The position numbers were made by a program, and so were the translations under genes. The notes below the pieces were generated by a model that did not search any database, was not told where the DNA came from, and worked only from the letters and a program-made list of their open reading frames with translations. Shown here one piece after another: positions 43,878 to 52,713 of a stretch of DNA of 60,000 bases (within the stretch, counting starts at the first letter, position 1; each line of letters starts with the position of its first letter). Source of the stretch: Symbiodinium natans (Eukaryota; Sar; Dinophyceae; Suessiales; Symbiodiniaceae); the NCBI GenBank assembly GCA_905221605.1, contig CAJNDS010000693.1:1-60000 (forward strand). The letters are read 5' to 3'.

Positions 43878-44560
43878 GCTCTTGACCTCAGGATCTGAAC
43901 GCTTGGACTGGCCTGCTGCTAAAGAACACTCTAGAACCCTCGCGACACTTCACCTCCGACATCTTCCGAACAAGAGGCACCTCCACATTGTCGAGCTGAA
44001 TCGCGGCGCCAGGCTTGGGGCTTTCAATGACTGCTTGCACGGGCGGCTCGTACAAAAGATCCTCAGAGAATTGCTGTGGAAATCTGTGGATTCACAGTGA
44101 TTCACAGCGTAGCACTGCAGCTGCCGGATCAAAAAAACTAAAGAAGGATCACAAAATAAATTAACAGCCGGGGGTTTAGGGTTTAGGGTTTAGGGTTCAG
44201 CATTTCAAGTCCAAGCATTCACTAGTCAAGAAATTACTCCAGAAAAAAACCCACCCGCCCAAAGAATCCCACAACATAAAGAAAATATTTCACTTCTGGC
44301 ACGACCTTGCCCAGCAAAGAAGACCTTGCCCAACAAAAAAAGACCTTGCCCAGTAACAAAATGACCTTGCCCAGCAAAACAATGACCTTGCCCAGTAAAA
44401 GAATGAACTTGCCCAGTAAAAAAAGAACTTGCCCAGTAAAAAAATTGACCTTGCCCAGCAAAAAATTGACCTTGCCCAGTAAAAACATGATCTTGCCGAG
44501 TAAGCAAATGACCTTGCCCATTAAAAAACTGACCTTGCCCAGAAAAAATAACCTTGTCCA
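43878..44560. repeat. 600-bp tandem unit, copy 3 (longer tail)
   Basis: Same order of parts, TTTAGGG array at 44173-44197. The GACCTTGCCCAG tail is expanded, giving a 683-bp spacing to copy 4. Confidence 0.92.
43888..44089 (-). CDS. Conserved terminal exon in tandem unit, copy 3
   Basis: The same protein reading as copies 1 and 2. One G-to-A difference is seen near 44054 in the plus-strand sequence. Confidence 0.45.
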
Positions 44561-44570
44561 GCTCTTGACC

Positions 44571-44975
44571 TCAGGATCTGAACGCTTGGACTAGTCTGCT
44601 TCGAAGAAACACTCTACAATTCTCGCGACACTTTACTTCCGACATCCTCCCAACAAGAGGCACCTGCATGGGATCGAGAACCGCGCTGCCACTCTTGGGG
44701 CTCTCGATGATCGACTGCACCAGCGGTTCGTAAACGTAAAGAAGATCCTCAGAGAATTGCGGTGGAAATCTGCGCATGCACAGTGATTCACAGTGTAGCA
44801 TCACTGTGAAAGCAGAATGGAGGCAGAGACAAGGCAGCTGCGTCATGTCGAAGCCACTGGCGCAGACCGCCCCCCTCTCTCCAGCTGCCGTGGAGGTAAT
44901 CCGGCTGAGCGCCTTCGCACTGCACACGCCGACCACGCCCGGAACCTCAGCCAGCATCTCTCTGACATATGCCAT
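44571..44975 (-). CDS. Diverged fourth copy with upstream coding
   Basis: A 134-codon minus frame from ATG at 44975 to TGA at 44571. The C-terminal half reads RRFPPQFSEDLLYVYEPLVQ and ends VFLRSRLVQAFRS, homologous to the tandem exons. The N-terminal part (MAYVREMLAEVPGVVGVCSA) is not present in copies 1-3. This may be the parental gene from which the unit was amplified. No family recognised. Confidence 0.4.
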   Translation of the reverse strand: MAYVREMLAEVPGVVGVCSAKALSRITSTAAGERGAVCASGFDMTQLPCLCLHSAFTVMLHCESLCMRRFPPQFSEDLLYVYEPLVQSIIESPKSGSAVLDPMQVPLVGRMSEVKCRENCRVFLRSRLVQAFRS

Positions 44976-45129
44976 CCTTTACCTGCCGAATCAAGGAAGA
45001 CATCCCAGCCATCGTTCCGAACTAACTCCAGCACCTCTAGCACACCCCTCGCCCCCCATGACTGACCAAAAATCATAGCTTTGGGATGTCTTGAGCTGTA
45101 AACTGCCATACTCGGGCCATACCCGTGCG

Positions 45130-45365
45130 AACCAGGAGGCCAACCCGCAAGCTACGGTATAAGTGAATTGACCTCCACATCGTCGAGCTCAACCATGCTG
45201 CCAGGCTCTCAATAATCGACTGCGCCAGTAGAGCACAGATTGAAAGCAGAAAAAGGTGGCGCAAAAGTACCATGGAGAGCTCAATTCAGAGCAGGGCGCT
45301 GCAGCTGCTGGATCAAAAATTAAAAAAGGATCGCAAAATAAATTAACAGCCGAGGGTTTAGGGTT
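45130..45365 (-). pseudogene. Decayed fifth copy of the tandem exon
   Basis: Minus positions about 45230-45160 match the exon (AQSIIES then a deletion relative to SPKxG), which breaks the frame. The following GGATCAAAAATTAAAAAAGG and AAATTAACAGCCGAGGG segment matches the unit and leads into a TTTAGGG array, as in the intact units. Confidence 0.55.
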
Positions 45366-45493
45366 TTGGGTTTAGGGTTTGTTTAGGGTTTAGGGTTTAG
45401 GGTTTAGGGTTTAGGGTTTAGGGTTTAGGGTTTAGGGTTTAGGGTTTAGGGTTTAGGGTTTAGGGTTTAGGGTTTAGGGTTTAGGGTTTAGGG
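45355..45493 (+). repeat. Interstitial TTTAGGG array (about 16 perfect units)
   Basis: The longest telomere-type array in the window, slightly degenerate at its left edge. It stands where the short arrays stand in the 600-bp units, so it looks like an expanded version of the same element. Confidence 0.95.
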
Positions 45494-46080
45494 CTTCTAC
45501 CGCGCCGCGGCAGTAGATTTCATGCGGAGATGGCGCCCCAACACACCCAGGGGGTGTGAGGGGGCGGCATATGTCGCGGCGGCGTGTATTGAAGTTGGAG
45601 CCACCACAACCAGAAAGGTTGGGTTCTTTTATTTTTCCCACCCCCTGCTTACGCAGGCATCCACCCAACTTTTCTCCTTTTAGGGTTTTGGGCTAACGCC
45701 CGAAATTCCCACTTCCCACCCCATCCTTTGAAAGCGGGAAGGGGGTTTGGTAGTGGGTTTTTGAGCGGCTGACCTGCCTTGCGGTCCCCGTCAGGGGCCC
45801 GGCACCAGGGGGCTCCGGAGGGGGGCCCAGGGACCTGCAGAATGCGGGAACAGGTCGCCAGGTTTAGGGTACATCATAGTGCCCGAGAATCGGAGAAGGG
45901 GGGCGGGGTACCCCAGGCGGGGTACTGCACCGGCACTGGAGGCGCAGCTCACGCTCAACACAACTCTTTAGGCTTGCATAGTAAGTCCAAGCGATGGTGT
46001 TAATCGCTGTCGGGTGTAGTGCTGGGTCCAGGCACCCTAGAAGAGGGTGGGTACGGCCTAAGCAGGCCTGGGTGGGAATT
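45494..46080. other. Spacer module with conserved stem-loop (copy 1)
   Basis: Begins with a GC-rich segment shared with 47.44 kb. The stem-loop at 45534-45565 has arms CGCCCC/GGGGCG and CACACCC/GGGTGTG around an AGG loop. A second shared segment (CTGGGTCCAGGCACCCTAGA, then CGGCCTAAGCAGGC) lies at about 46023-46070. No gene recognised. It is flanked on both sides by TTTAGGG arrays. Confidence 0.6.
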
Positions 46081-46142
46081 TAGGGTTTATAGGGTTTAGG
46101 GTTTAGGGTTTAGGGTTTAGGGTTTAGGGTTTAGGGTTTAGG
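46081..46142 (+). repeat. Interstitial TTTAGGG array
   Basis: About eight units. Sequence immediately to its right (46155-46240) matches the post-array segment of the 600-bp units (AAGTCC(A/G)AGCATTCACTAG then CATAACAT(A/T)GAGAAAAT). Confidence 0.9.
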
Positions 46143-46183
46143 GGAACCGGATCTCAAGTCCGAGCATTCACTAGTCAAGCAGC

Positions 46184-46534
46184 TTGTCAAGCGTTGGAAA
46201 AAAACCACCCACCCAAGAAGCCCATAACATTGAGAAAATACAAAGTTCACTCAATTCGGGCCTTAAACCCTACGGTTTAGAAGCCCCTATCGGTGAAGGC
46301 TCGGTTTTGGTCAAAAATCCAGAAAACGAGAGGCCACCCAGAACCGTCGATTTCAGTACTAAAAAATCGCAATTTTTAAATAGGGACCCGGGCCGACGAT
46401 CCTGGGGTCCCCCTCATTTGGGGTGTTTTTGGAGGCAAACTTTCCCTCCCAAGGGGGGTCGGAGTTTGAGGGGGGTCTCCGAAGACTATTTTGCCTTTCA
46501 AATTGAAAAATACAACCCCCCTGACCAAAACTAG
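46184..46534 (+). other. Open frame overlapping the unit-derived segment
   Basis: A 116-codon plus frame. Its first part lies in sequence homologous to the non-coding part of the 600-bp unit, so the start is doubtful. The C-terminal part (SWGPPHLGCFWRQTFPPKGG) is open on this strand but matches no family I know. More likely repeat-derived than a gene. Confidence 0.2.
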
Positions 46535-46679
46535 GCTGTGAAAAGGTCGCGGGGGCTGCCCTTCATCAGACTTGAGGATGAAAAGCCCTGAAACATCCTG
46601 AAAAATATTGAAAAGCCTTGAAAAATATTGAAACTTCTGAAAAACCTTGCAAAACCTTGAAAAAACTCAGGGAAAGGGA

Positions 46680-47312
46680 AATTCACCATTGCCCACTTTT
46701 GAAGCCGAAACTCACCGTTGCCCACTTTTGAGGCAGGAAAGTCACCGTTGCCCACTTTTGAGGCCGACAGTCACCGTTGCCCACTTTTGAGGCCGAAAGT
46801 CACCGTTGCCCACTTTTGAGGCCAGGAAAGTCACCGTTGCCCACTTTTGAGGCCCGGAAAGTCACCGTTGCTGCCCACTTTTGAGGCCCGGCAAGTCACC
46901 GTTGCCCACTTTTGAGGCCCGGAAAGTCACCGTTGCCCACTTTTGAGGCCAGGAAAGTGACCGTTGCCCACTTTTGAGGCCAGGAAAATCACCGTTGCCC
47001 ACTTTTGAGGCCAGGAAAGTCACCGTTGCCCACTTTTAAACCCGGAAAGTCACCGTTGCCCACTTTTGAGGCCCGGAAAGTCACCGTTGCCCACTTTTGA
47101 GGCCAGGAAAGTGACCGTTGCCCACTTTTGAGGCCAGGAAAATCACCGTTGCAAACTTTTGAGGCCGGGAAAGTCACCGTTGCCCACTTTTGAGGCCAGG
47201 AAAGTCACCGTTGCCCACTTTTGAGGCAGGAAAGTCACCGTTGCCCACTTTTGAGGCCAAAAAAGTCACCGTTGCCCACTTTTGAGGCCGAAAATCACCG
47301 CTGCCCACTTTT
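46680..47312. repeat. 30-bp minisatellite, about 21 units
   Basis: The unit is AAAGTCACCGTTGCCCACTT then TTGAGGCC(A/C)GG. Units are 27-34 bp with small changes. Simple GAAAAACCTTGAAA-type repeats precede it at 46575-46670. Confidence 0.92.
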
Positions 47313-47342
47313 GAATTAGGGTTTAAATTCATTATGATAGAG

Positions 47343-47437
47343 AGGTTTAGGGTTTAGGGTTTAGGGTTTAGGGTTTAGGGTTTCGGGTTTAGGGTCTAGG
47401 GTTTAGGGTTTAGGGTTTAGGGTTTAGGGTTTAGGGC
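47343..47437 (+). repeat. Interstitial TTTAGGG array
   Basis: About 13 units with two variants. It leads directly into the second stem-loop module. A degenerate array follows at 47699-47800. Confidence 0.92.
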
Positions 47438-47698
47438 GTCTCGCCGCGCAGCCGCTGTAGATACGATGTGTAAATGGCGCCCCAACACACCCAGGGGGTG
47501 TGGGGGGGCGGCATGTCACGCGAAGGCACAATTTTCATTGGCGTTGGCCCCTTTCTCCCACCCGCGTCCACCCAAGCCGCTGCCTTTAGGGTAAAGAATT
47601 GACGTACCATTCTCCAATGGCTCCACCCATTGTCCATCCAGTGAAGGTGTCGATCACTGCCGAATATCTTCTGGGCCCAGGCGCCCTACGGCCTAAGC
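47438..47698. other. Spacer module with conserved stem-loop (copy 2)
   Basis: The segment ATGGCGCCCCAACACACCCA continuing GGGGGTGTG is identical to the segment at 45.53 kb. The stem-loop lies at 47478-47509. The CTGGGCCCAGGCGCCCTACG and CGGCCTAAGCAGGC segments recur before the next TTTAGGG array. The order is the same as copy 1 but with less sequence between. Confidence 0.6.
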
Positions 47699-48091
47699 AG
47701 GCGAATTTAGGGTTTAGGGTTTGGGGTTTGGGGCTTAGGGTTTCGGGTTTAGGATTTAAGATTCAGGGCCTAGGGCTTAGGGTTCAGGGCCTAGGGTTTA
47801 GGGCTTATTTTTTTGAACATTCTATATTTTGTTTTTGACCCTTCTTTGTTTTTTGATCCCTATCCCGGGCGCTGCTGCATCCATCAGCGAGACGCAGGCC
47901 AGGCCCCTGCTGCATACGTCTGCAGTAGCAGCGCAGTAAGGCTTAGGGCCAGGCCAGGCCGGGCAAGTCACACCCGACCCCCTAAATGCTGCGAAGCCCA
48001 TTTGGGGATTGGTGCATCCATTTATCTCATTTGTCTTTCATTTGTCTCGCATTTGTGTGGAGCAGACCCTGGGCGCGCTGACGCCTGTCTT

Positions 48092-48141
48092 GGGTTCATT
48101 TGTCTCCCGTTGGGGGTAGGAGACAAGTGGGAGACAAATGA
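48092..48141. repeat. Inverted repeat CATTTGTCTCCC / GGGAGACAAATG
   Basis: Perfect 12-bp arms around a spacer of about 20-25 bp that itself contains GGAGACAAGTGG. Related TCATTTGTCT copies lie at 48026-48050. Could be the end of a small inverted-repeat element; no target duplication identified. Confidence 0.6.
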
Positions 48142-48236
48142 GTATGATGAGTACGACACCCCAGACGCGCGCTGGAGCATCTAGAGAGACAAGTGGTATG
48201 ACGGGTCTCACGACAGGCCCAGACGGGTAAGCCGCG

Positions 48237-48812
48237 TCATGAGCACAAATCCAACGGCAGCTTGGCTGAACTGCATGTTTCTGGGCCTGCGCAAGCGCTC
48301 CCCACACAAGGCCCAAATACTGCGCAGCCCACTCGCCCCTCGTTCCACTTAGCAAGGGCCCCTCCTTGAACGATCGAAAGAATCTGCAGCACCTGGCGCA
48401 TCAGCTTACTGCAAATCGCACGGAAAGCGGTTGACACCAACCTTCTCCCATCCACCAGGGTTGTGGTTGAAGCCGAATGCCCCGCCTGACCTCCAGACAC
48501 CTGGCACGTTAGCAGACACGGGTCGTGACAACATACTTCCATGCAAGCAACAGGAAATTTGATCTGAGGAGATTCATCGATTGATTGGTTGATTGACTGA
48601 TGAAAGCACTCAAACCAAATCTTGCTGTAGCATGCTCTCGAAAAGAAAGTCTTGAAGCACTTTTGGTCGTCAATGACGATATCTTCGCGACGTTTTTTGT
48701 CGCAGTGCACGAACCTCGCTGGAAGTTCCCAGCCAGTGTAGGCAAAATGCGCGAAGAACTTCTGAGTCGGGTAACGCCTTGAAAAAACACGTAAAATTCT
48801 TTCCACCAACAA
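48237..48812 (-). CDS. Hypothetical protein, unrecognised
   Basis: A 191-codon minus frame starting near 48812. Its N-terminal half (MLVERILRVFSRRYPTQKFF) is basic. No domain, signal or family recognised, and the composition is not strongly protein-like in the second half. May be partly chance. Confidence 0.2.
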   Translation of the reverse strand: MLVERILRVFSRRYPTQKFFAHFAYTGWELPARFVHCDKKRREDIVIDDQKCFKTFFSRACYSKIWFECFHQSINQSIDESPQIKFPVACMEVCCHDPCLLTCQVSGGQAGHSASTTTLVDGRRLVSTAFRAICSKLMRQVLQILSIVQGGALAKWNEGRVGCAVFGPCVGSACAGPETCSSAKLPLDLCS

Positions 48813-49045
48813 TCTTCAAATAGTTTTGGTATATAAAACATTTTGCAATATAAAAAACTAAGAATTTTGAAAATGTCAGAAATTCAGCATAACAGTTTTC
48901 TTGTTTTATGGTTTTTTGGATTCTGTGGAAAAATAGAATATAAACTTAAGGCTTTGGTTTCTGAGCTTAAAACCTTGACTTGTAAACTTGAAACCTTGGT
49001 TGCTGAACTTAAAATGCCGTTTTAAGTTCTTTCTAAAAAGTAATG
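48780..49045 (+). other. AT-rich island with small coiled-coil-like frame
   Basis: The base composition is much more A/T-rich than the flanks. A plus frame (ATG at 48874, stop at 49023) encodes about 50 residues: a hydrophobic segment LVLWFFGFCG followed by a heptad-like series (ELKTLTCKLETLVAELK) with an internally repeated ELK/LETL pattern. This could be a short inserted or organelle-derived piece, or an intron remnant. No family assigned. Confidence 0.3.
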
Positions 49046-49379
49046 GTTTACCCAACTTTCTCAGAATGCTTTCACTGCCAAAGCCTAAGCTGTCTCCTGC
49101 AGCAAGTCCGGCTTGTGTACCGAACTGTTAACTCTCTGGCACCTGGCACCTTCACTTTCAGCTCAAGCCAAATGTGCGAAATCGCAAAAACTCGTTTTTT
49201 CCTTTTCACCTTCAATAGGAAACATCCATTTCCGGGTGCATAGCTGCCCCCCGTACACCCTAATCCCTAAACTCTGCAATTGAAAAGTTGACTTAAACGT
49301 TTATCATTGCACAAAAACCGCATGGCGTTTAAACATGTCTTGGGTTTGTAAACACTATGGTTGAGACTCGTTGTTCCAC

Positions 49380-49690
49380 TGTTTGTGTGCTTGTTGCAGG
49401 GAAAAACCAAAATAGGGTTTGCGGAGGTTGCCTGAACTGTCACCTGACCTCAAAGCTTGACTGGCATTCAACGGAAGTGCGAAAGGACTGGCGACCACGC
49501 GCAAGTCGCCCGTTTACAAAGGATCCAGCGAACCTTTGTGAAAGATTCTCCGTGGTTTTGCAATGTTTTGCACTTACTTGAAGGGTGTTGGCAGCGCACT
49601 GACGGAACCCAACATGCTTCACCGCGGCATCCCTTGCACTCAGCCGATGTTTGGCGTCGAGTTCAACAAGAAGTTGACAGGCAGGTTTCC
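49380..49690 (+). other. Dispersed element, copy 2 (inverted relative to 41.4-41.8 kb)
   Basis: Shares CTTGTTGCAGGGA, CGGAAGTGCGAAAGGACTGG and CGACCACGCGCAAGTCGC with the minus strand of copy 1, encoding IQRKCERTGDHAQV. Similarity continues with gaps into TTGTGAAAGATTCTCC and the following TTACTTGAAGG. It may be a mobile repeat or a duplicated exon. Confidence 0.5.
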
Positions 49691-50014
49691 CACACAAGTA
49701 CTCGCACGTGAGACACCCTTTCACAGACAAAGTCACATAAATAGCTCCCCAGGTCTCTGCAGAAGGTGGCAGTAGGCCAGTCGCCTTCGAAAGACCCGGA
49801 AGGCTTTGGAGCGCACTTGAGACTTGCGAAGCCCTTACGGACCAACTGCGAATTGAAACAGGTCCTCAGGTCCTTGCAAAGCCTTTAATAAGAAATCAGC
49901 TAGAAGAACCAAATAGGAACGTGTCCTCAGATCCAGAGTCCAGAGCTAATTCTAGGATTGCATGTACATGCTGCTGCCTGGCTGCCACTCCTGTCCTGTG
50001 GCCGGGTTGATCTG

Positions 50015-50265
50015 GCTGCGATAGCGAAGAGTCACGCCAAACCGAAAAAGCTAAGGCAGAACCTAGGTAGACCAGGCACATGTTGTAGCCATTGTAGCCC
50101 CGAGCCCATGCCGATCTTGAAGCCATTGCGGATGCCCCCCTTGCGCGCCTGCGCCCATGCCGAAAGCGGTTCAGCTCCCGGTGTTCACCGCTACATGCCA
50201 CCACGGTCCGTATGGAGAAGAGGCACCCCTCGACCGCGGCTGCGGCTAACGATCCAAGAAAAGAT
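50015..50265 (-). pseudogene. ABCB-type ABC exporter fragment, frameshifted
   Basis: Read across frames, the minus strand gives VEGCLFSIRTVVACSGEHRE then LNRFR, ARKGGIRNGFKIGMGSG, and YNGYNMCLVYLGSALAF. This is the intracellular-loop signature of type-1 ABC transmembrane domains of the ABCB/MDR class (AEExLxxIRTVxAFxGE, GxxxGxGxG, ALAFWYG). At least two single-base shifts are needed to join the parts; one falls at a GGGG run. It is therefore a decayed copy, or a real exon with assembly errors. No ATP-binding domain is visible nearby. Confidence 0.55.
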
Positions 50266-50271
50266 GCCCTT

Positions 50272-50415
50272 GTCAACAGGAATGGTCGTTTATCAATCGC
50301 ACCTGCGTCTCCCATGACTTGAATGCTACGTCGCCCTTCAAGTTCAAGGAGGGCGACGCAGCATTCAAGTCAGTGGAGCGGCAGGAGCGATTGATAAACG
50401 ACCATTACTGTTGAC
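50272..50415. repeat. Long hairpin (about 70-bp inverted repeats)
   Basis: The arms begin GTCAACAG(G/T)AATGGTCGT and continue TTTATCAATCGC...GACTTGAATGCT(A/G)CGTCGCCCT with about ten mismatches, almost no loop (TTCAAGTTCAAGG at the centre). It abuts the upstream side of the ABC fragment, where a CAAG/GG acceptor could lie. Confidence 0.9.
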
Positions 50416-50545
50416 AAAGTGTTGGATGCAAGAGGCGCGCTGCAGTGACCGCTGCGTGCGATCCCGTCCCACATGCTTGCACTGGTTTACACGGCTGCAA
50501 TGTTGGCGAGAAGAGCTTTGATGCGCATTCTGTGTTGTCCAACAG

Positions 50546-50602
50546 GAGCCTGCTGATGAGCGAGCTGGGCAGCCTCGCCTCAGCTCGCTCATCAGCAGGC
50601 TC
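50546..50602. repeat. Perfect 22-bp inverted repeat, 13-bp loop
   Basis: The arm GAGCCTGCTGATGAGCGAGC plus TG is repeated exactly in inverse. It lies about 30 bp downstream (minus strand) of a possible GT donor that ends the MFS fragment, so both hairpins may be in intron sequence. Confidence 0.92.
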
Positions 50603-50631
50603 TGAAGAAGCTGTCCGTCAATAATGCACCT

Positions 50632-50995
50632 GGGCCGCCAAGTGAACCATGTGGCGACCAGGCCCCCAAACACAGGTGCGAGGGAGGTGCCTAGGGAGAC
50701 TATGCTCTCTCGTGCTGCGATGATGGTCAAGCGGTCCCCACTATCCGGGTAACAGCCCCGCACCATGGCGAGGATCACGGGTTCCACCTGCGCGCAAGCC
50801 AAGGAAGGCCCCCAAGCTCAGGAGCAAGATGGAAGCCAAGAGCACTGGCCTCCGACCTGTTCGGTCAGACGGGGCAGCACTGATGATGCCCAAAGCACCT
50901 TTAGGAAGATGGACACCTGGACGCTGCTGGTCATCAGCATCTGGGACCCCTTTAGCTCCGGCCCCATCTGAGGAAGGCTTGGAAGGAGTTTGTTC
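50632..50995 (-). pseudogene. Bcr/CflA-like MFS transporter fragment, frameshifted
   Basis: The minus strand reads LLPSLPQMGPELKGSQ then SSVQVSIFL (first helices; Bcr/CflA type YLPALPxMxxDLxxS), shifts to ALGIISAAPSDRTGRRPVLL (MFS motif A, DRxGRR), then shifts again to ACAQVEPVILAMVRGCYPDS, DRLTIIAARESIVSLGTSLA and PVFGGLVATWFTWRP. These match the N-terminal half of a 12-helix drug:H+ antiporter. Two single-base shifts break the frame. The C-terminal half is not seen. Confidence 0.6.
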
Positions 50996-51484
50996 TGCCG
51001 TGAAGTGCACTCCGGCATAGGCCATGCCCACAACGCCTTGCAGCCCTCAGTGACCTGCGGATGCCTGAGACTCTTTTTCGGAAGCCAAAGCCAGCCAAGA
51101 GCACGAGGATAACCAGCAAGCTCCGGTAGGCCGCGTGAGCCCCTGGAGCGAGGATTGCCGTGCTGTCGGATCGTAACAGAGCTCCAGTCGCTGTGTTGTC
51201 CCGAGCTCCGAGCTCCCCTTTGCTCCACAGGTTCCAGGACCGCTGGCAAGCGTAGTATCGACGTTTTTCAACCGCGCCGCTTTTTCAACACAGCCAATCC
51301 AGGCTGAAACTGCTATTTGTGCTGTTGGTGCCCTGATCGGCCCAGCGGTTATGCAACTGCAAAAGCGACGGGCATTCCGCATGCGTAAAATAACCGTTGC
51401 GCGGCAGCGCAGCCATGCGAGCATCGCAGGTCTAGATGGACAAAATGAGGACCAGGCACAACAGCTGCAAGACCAGGAGCTTAG

Positions 51485-51487
<3 letters not shown>

Positions 51488-51514
<27 letters not shown>
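51488..51514. repeat. (CA)n microsatellite
   Basis: About 13 CA dinucleotides. A separate (TGACCA)-type hexamer stretch, CATGACCATGACCATGGCGA and following, lies at 51663-51750. Confidence 0.9.
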
Positions 51515-51515
<1 letters not shown>

Positions 51516-52018
51516 AGGTCGTCTGATTTGATCCTTCTGTTCTGTGTCTATTCATCTTACCTGGCCGTGACCCTCGCCCATGCCTGCCCTAGCCGGTCCT
51601 CCGGGTGGCTATGGCATAAGGCAAAGGCGTATTTCTTACAGACGTCTAAAATGTCGTAACCTTGACTATGACCATGACCATGGCGATGGCATACTATGAC
51701 CATGACAATGACCATGACTACGACCATGATGACCATGACTATGACTGCCTTGGCAGTGATTTCAACCTATAGTCACCTAATCCTTCTCCCAGCCGCAATA
51801 TAACTCTTAGACCTAGTGAATGATGATACATGTCACTATGAACCTTGATCATTCAACGTGCCGACCTGGGTGGCTCGAGGCTCTAGACTCTGGCGTGGGT
51901 CCTTTCCAACTTTCTACAAGGCCCTGATGACTCTTCATGTTCTGTGTCCTAGAGAGGTTTGTCCAATGTCTAAATTTGAAAGCAGCACTCTAAGGACTCT
52001 ACAGTCCCAAGTGCTTAA
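51515..52018. other. No gene seen apart from hexamer repeat
   Basis: Contains the TGACCATGAC-type repeat at 51663-51750. I see no coding block on either strand. Confidence 0.4.
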
Positions 52019-52309
52019 TCAATGAAATACTGGCGCTTCGTCGATGTCCAACGGGATCTGCACTGCAGCTTGCTTTTTGAATCGAATCCACCGAGCGGCA
52101 TCTTTGGCCAATGTTGCATTTACACATCTGACAAGTGGTGCAACGCACCGCTTGCATTCTTCGTACAAGCAGACGAAGCGAACATTGAGAGGAATCTCAT
52201 GGGCCTTGTTGCTTGCTAGGCAGCTACAGGCTCTCACTTTGGAGCACCCTGCCCATGGTGGCCCATGGTGGCCCTGTTGGAGGGACATGGGGTAGGCCAT
52301 CTCACGCAA
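52019..52309 (-). CDS. Candidate C-terminal exon, unrecognised
   Basis: The minus frame contains NKAHEIPLNVRFVCLYEECK, RCVAPLVRCVNATLAKDAAR and ends IPLDIDEAPVFH plus stop at 52019. Residue content and hydrophobic spacing look protein-like, more so than the opposite strand. The upstream boundary is undefined and no family is recognised. Confidence 0.35.
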   Translation of the reverse strand: MREMAYPMSLQQGHHGPPWAGCSKVRACSCLASNKAHEIPLNVRFVCLYEECKRCVAPLVRCVNATLAKDAARWIRFKKQAAVQIPLDIDEAPVFH

Positions 52310-52713
52310 GTGGGCGAATGTTGGGAACTTGCGCCGGATTCACGATGGGCACCTTGACAGAAGCACGTCCTGCGTAGTCCGACTTCCCTTTTTCAGCGAA
52401 TCTGGGTGCCATACACCTGCCGGCAATGGTGCATCGCCCAGCGGGGTTACCTGTCTCTTACTCCTCATAAGAGGCATCCACGGTCACATCCTCTCCTTGC
52501 CGCGCCACGCCTGCAATCCACTCGGCGTGACGGTCACCAGGTCATATCCAGCTTCCTGCATTTGCCAAGATCACTCACATGCAGGTTCCCTCCATGTCGT
52601 CATGATCCGATGGTGAGAAGCTCTGAGACTCTGGCGGTGGGTGGCAGTGGAGCCTCCATGTAGGGGCCCAAACCATGACTAACTTGGTAGGTCCTTGTCG
52701 GACCAAAGCAGTT

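Noticed and set aside
45531-45545. TGGCGCCCCAACA as a retroelement primer-binding site
   Set aside because: Resembles TGGCGCCC-type sites, but no long terminal repeats, polypurine tract or pol-like coding lie nearby; the stem-loop explains the conservation better.
46680-47312. CRISPR-like array
   Set aside because: Units are contiguous with no unique spacers and the context is eukaryotic; it is a minisatellite.
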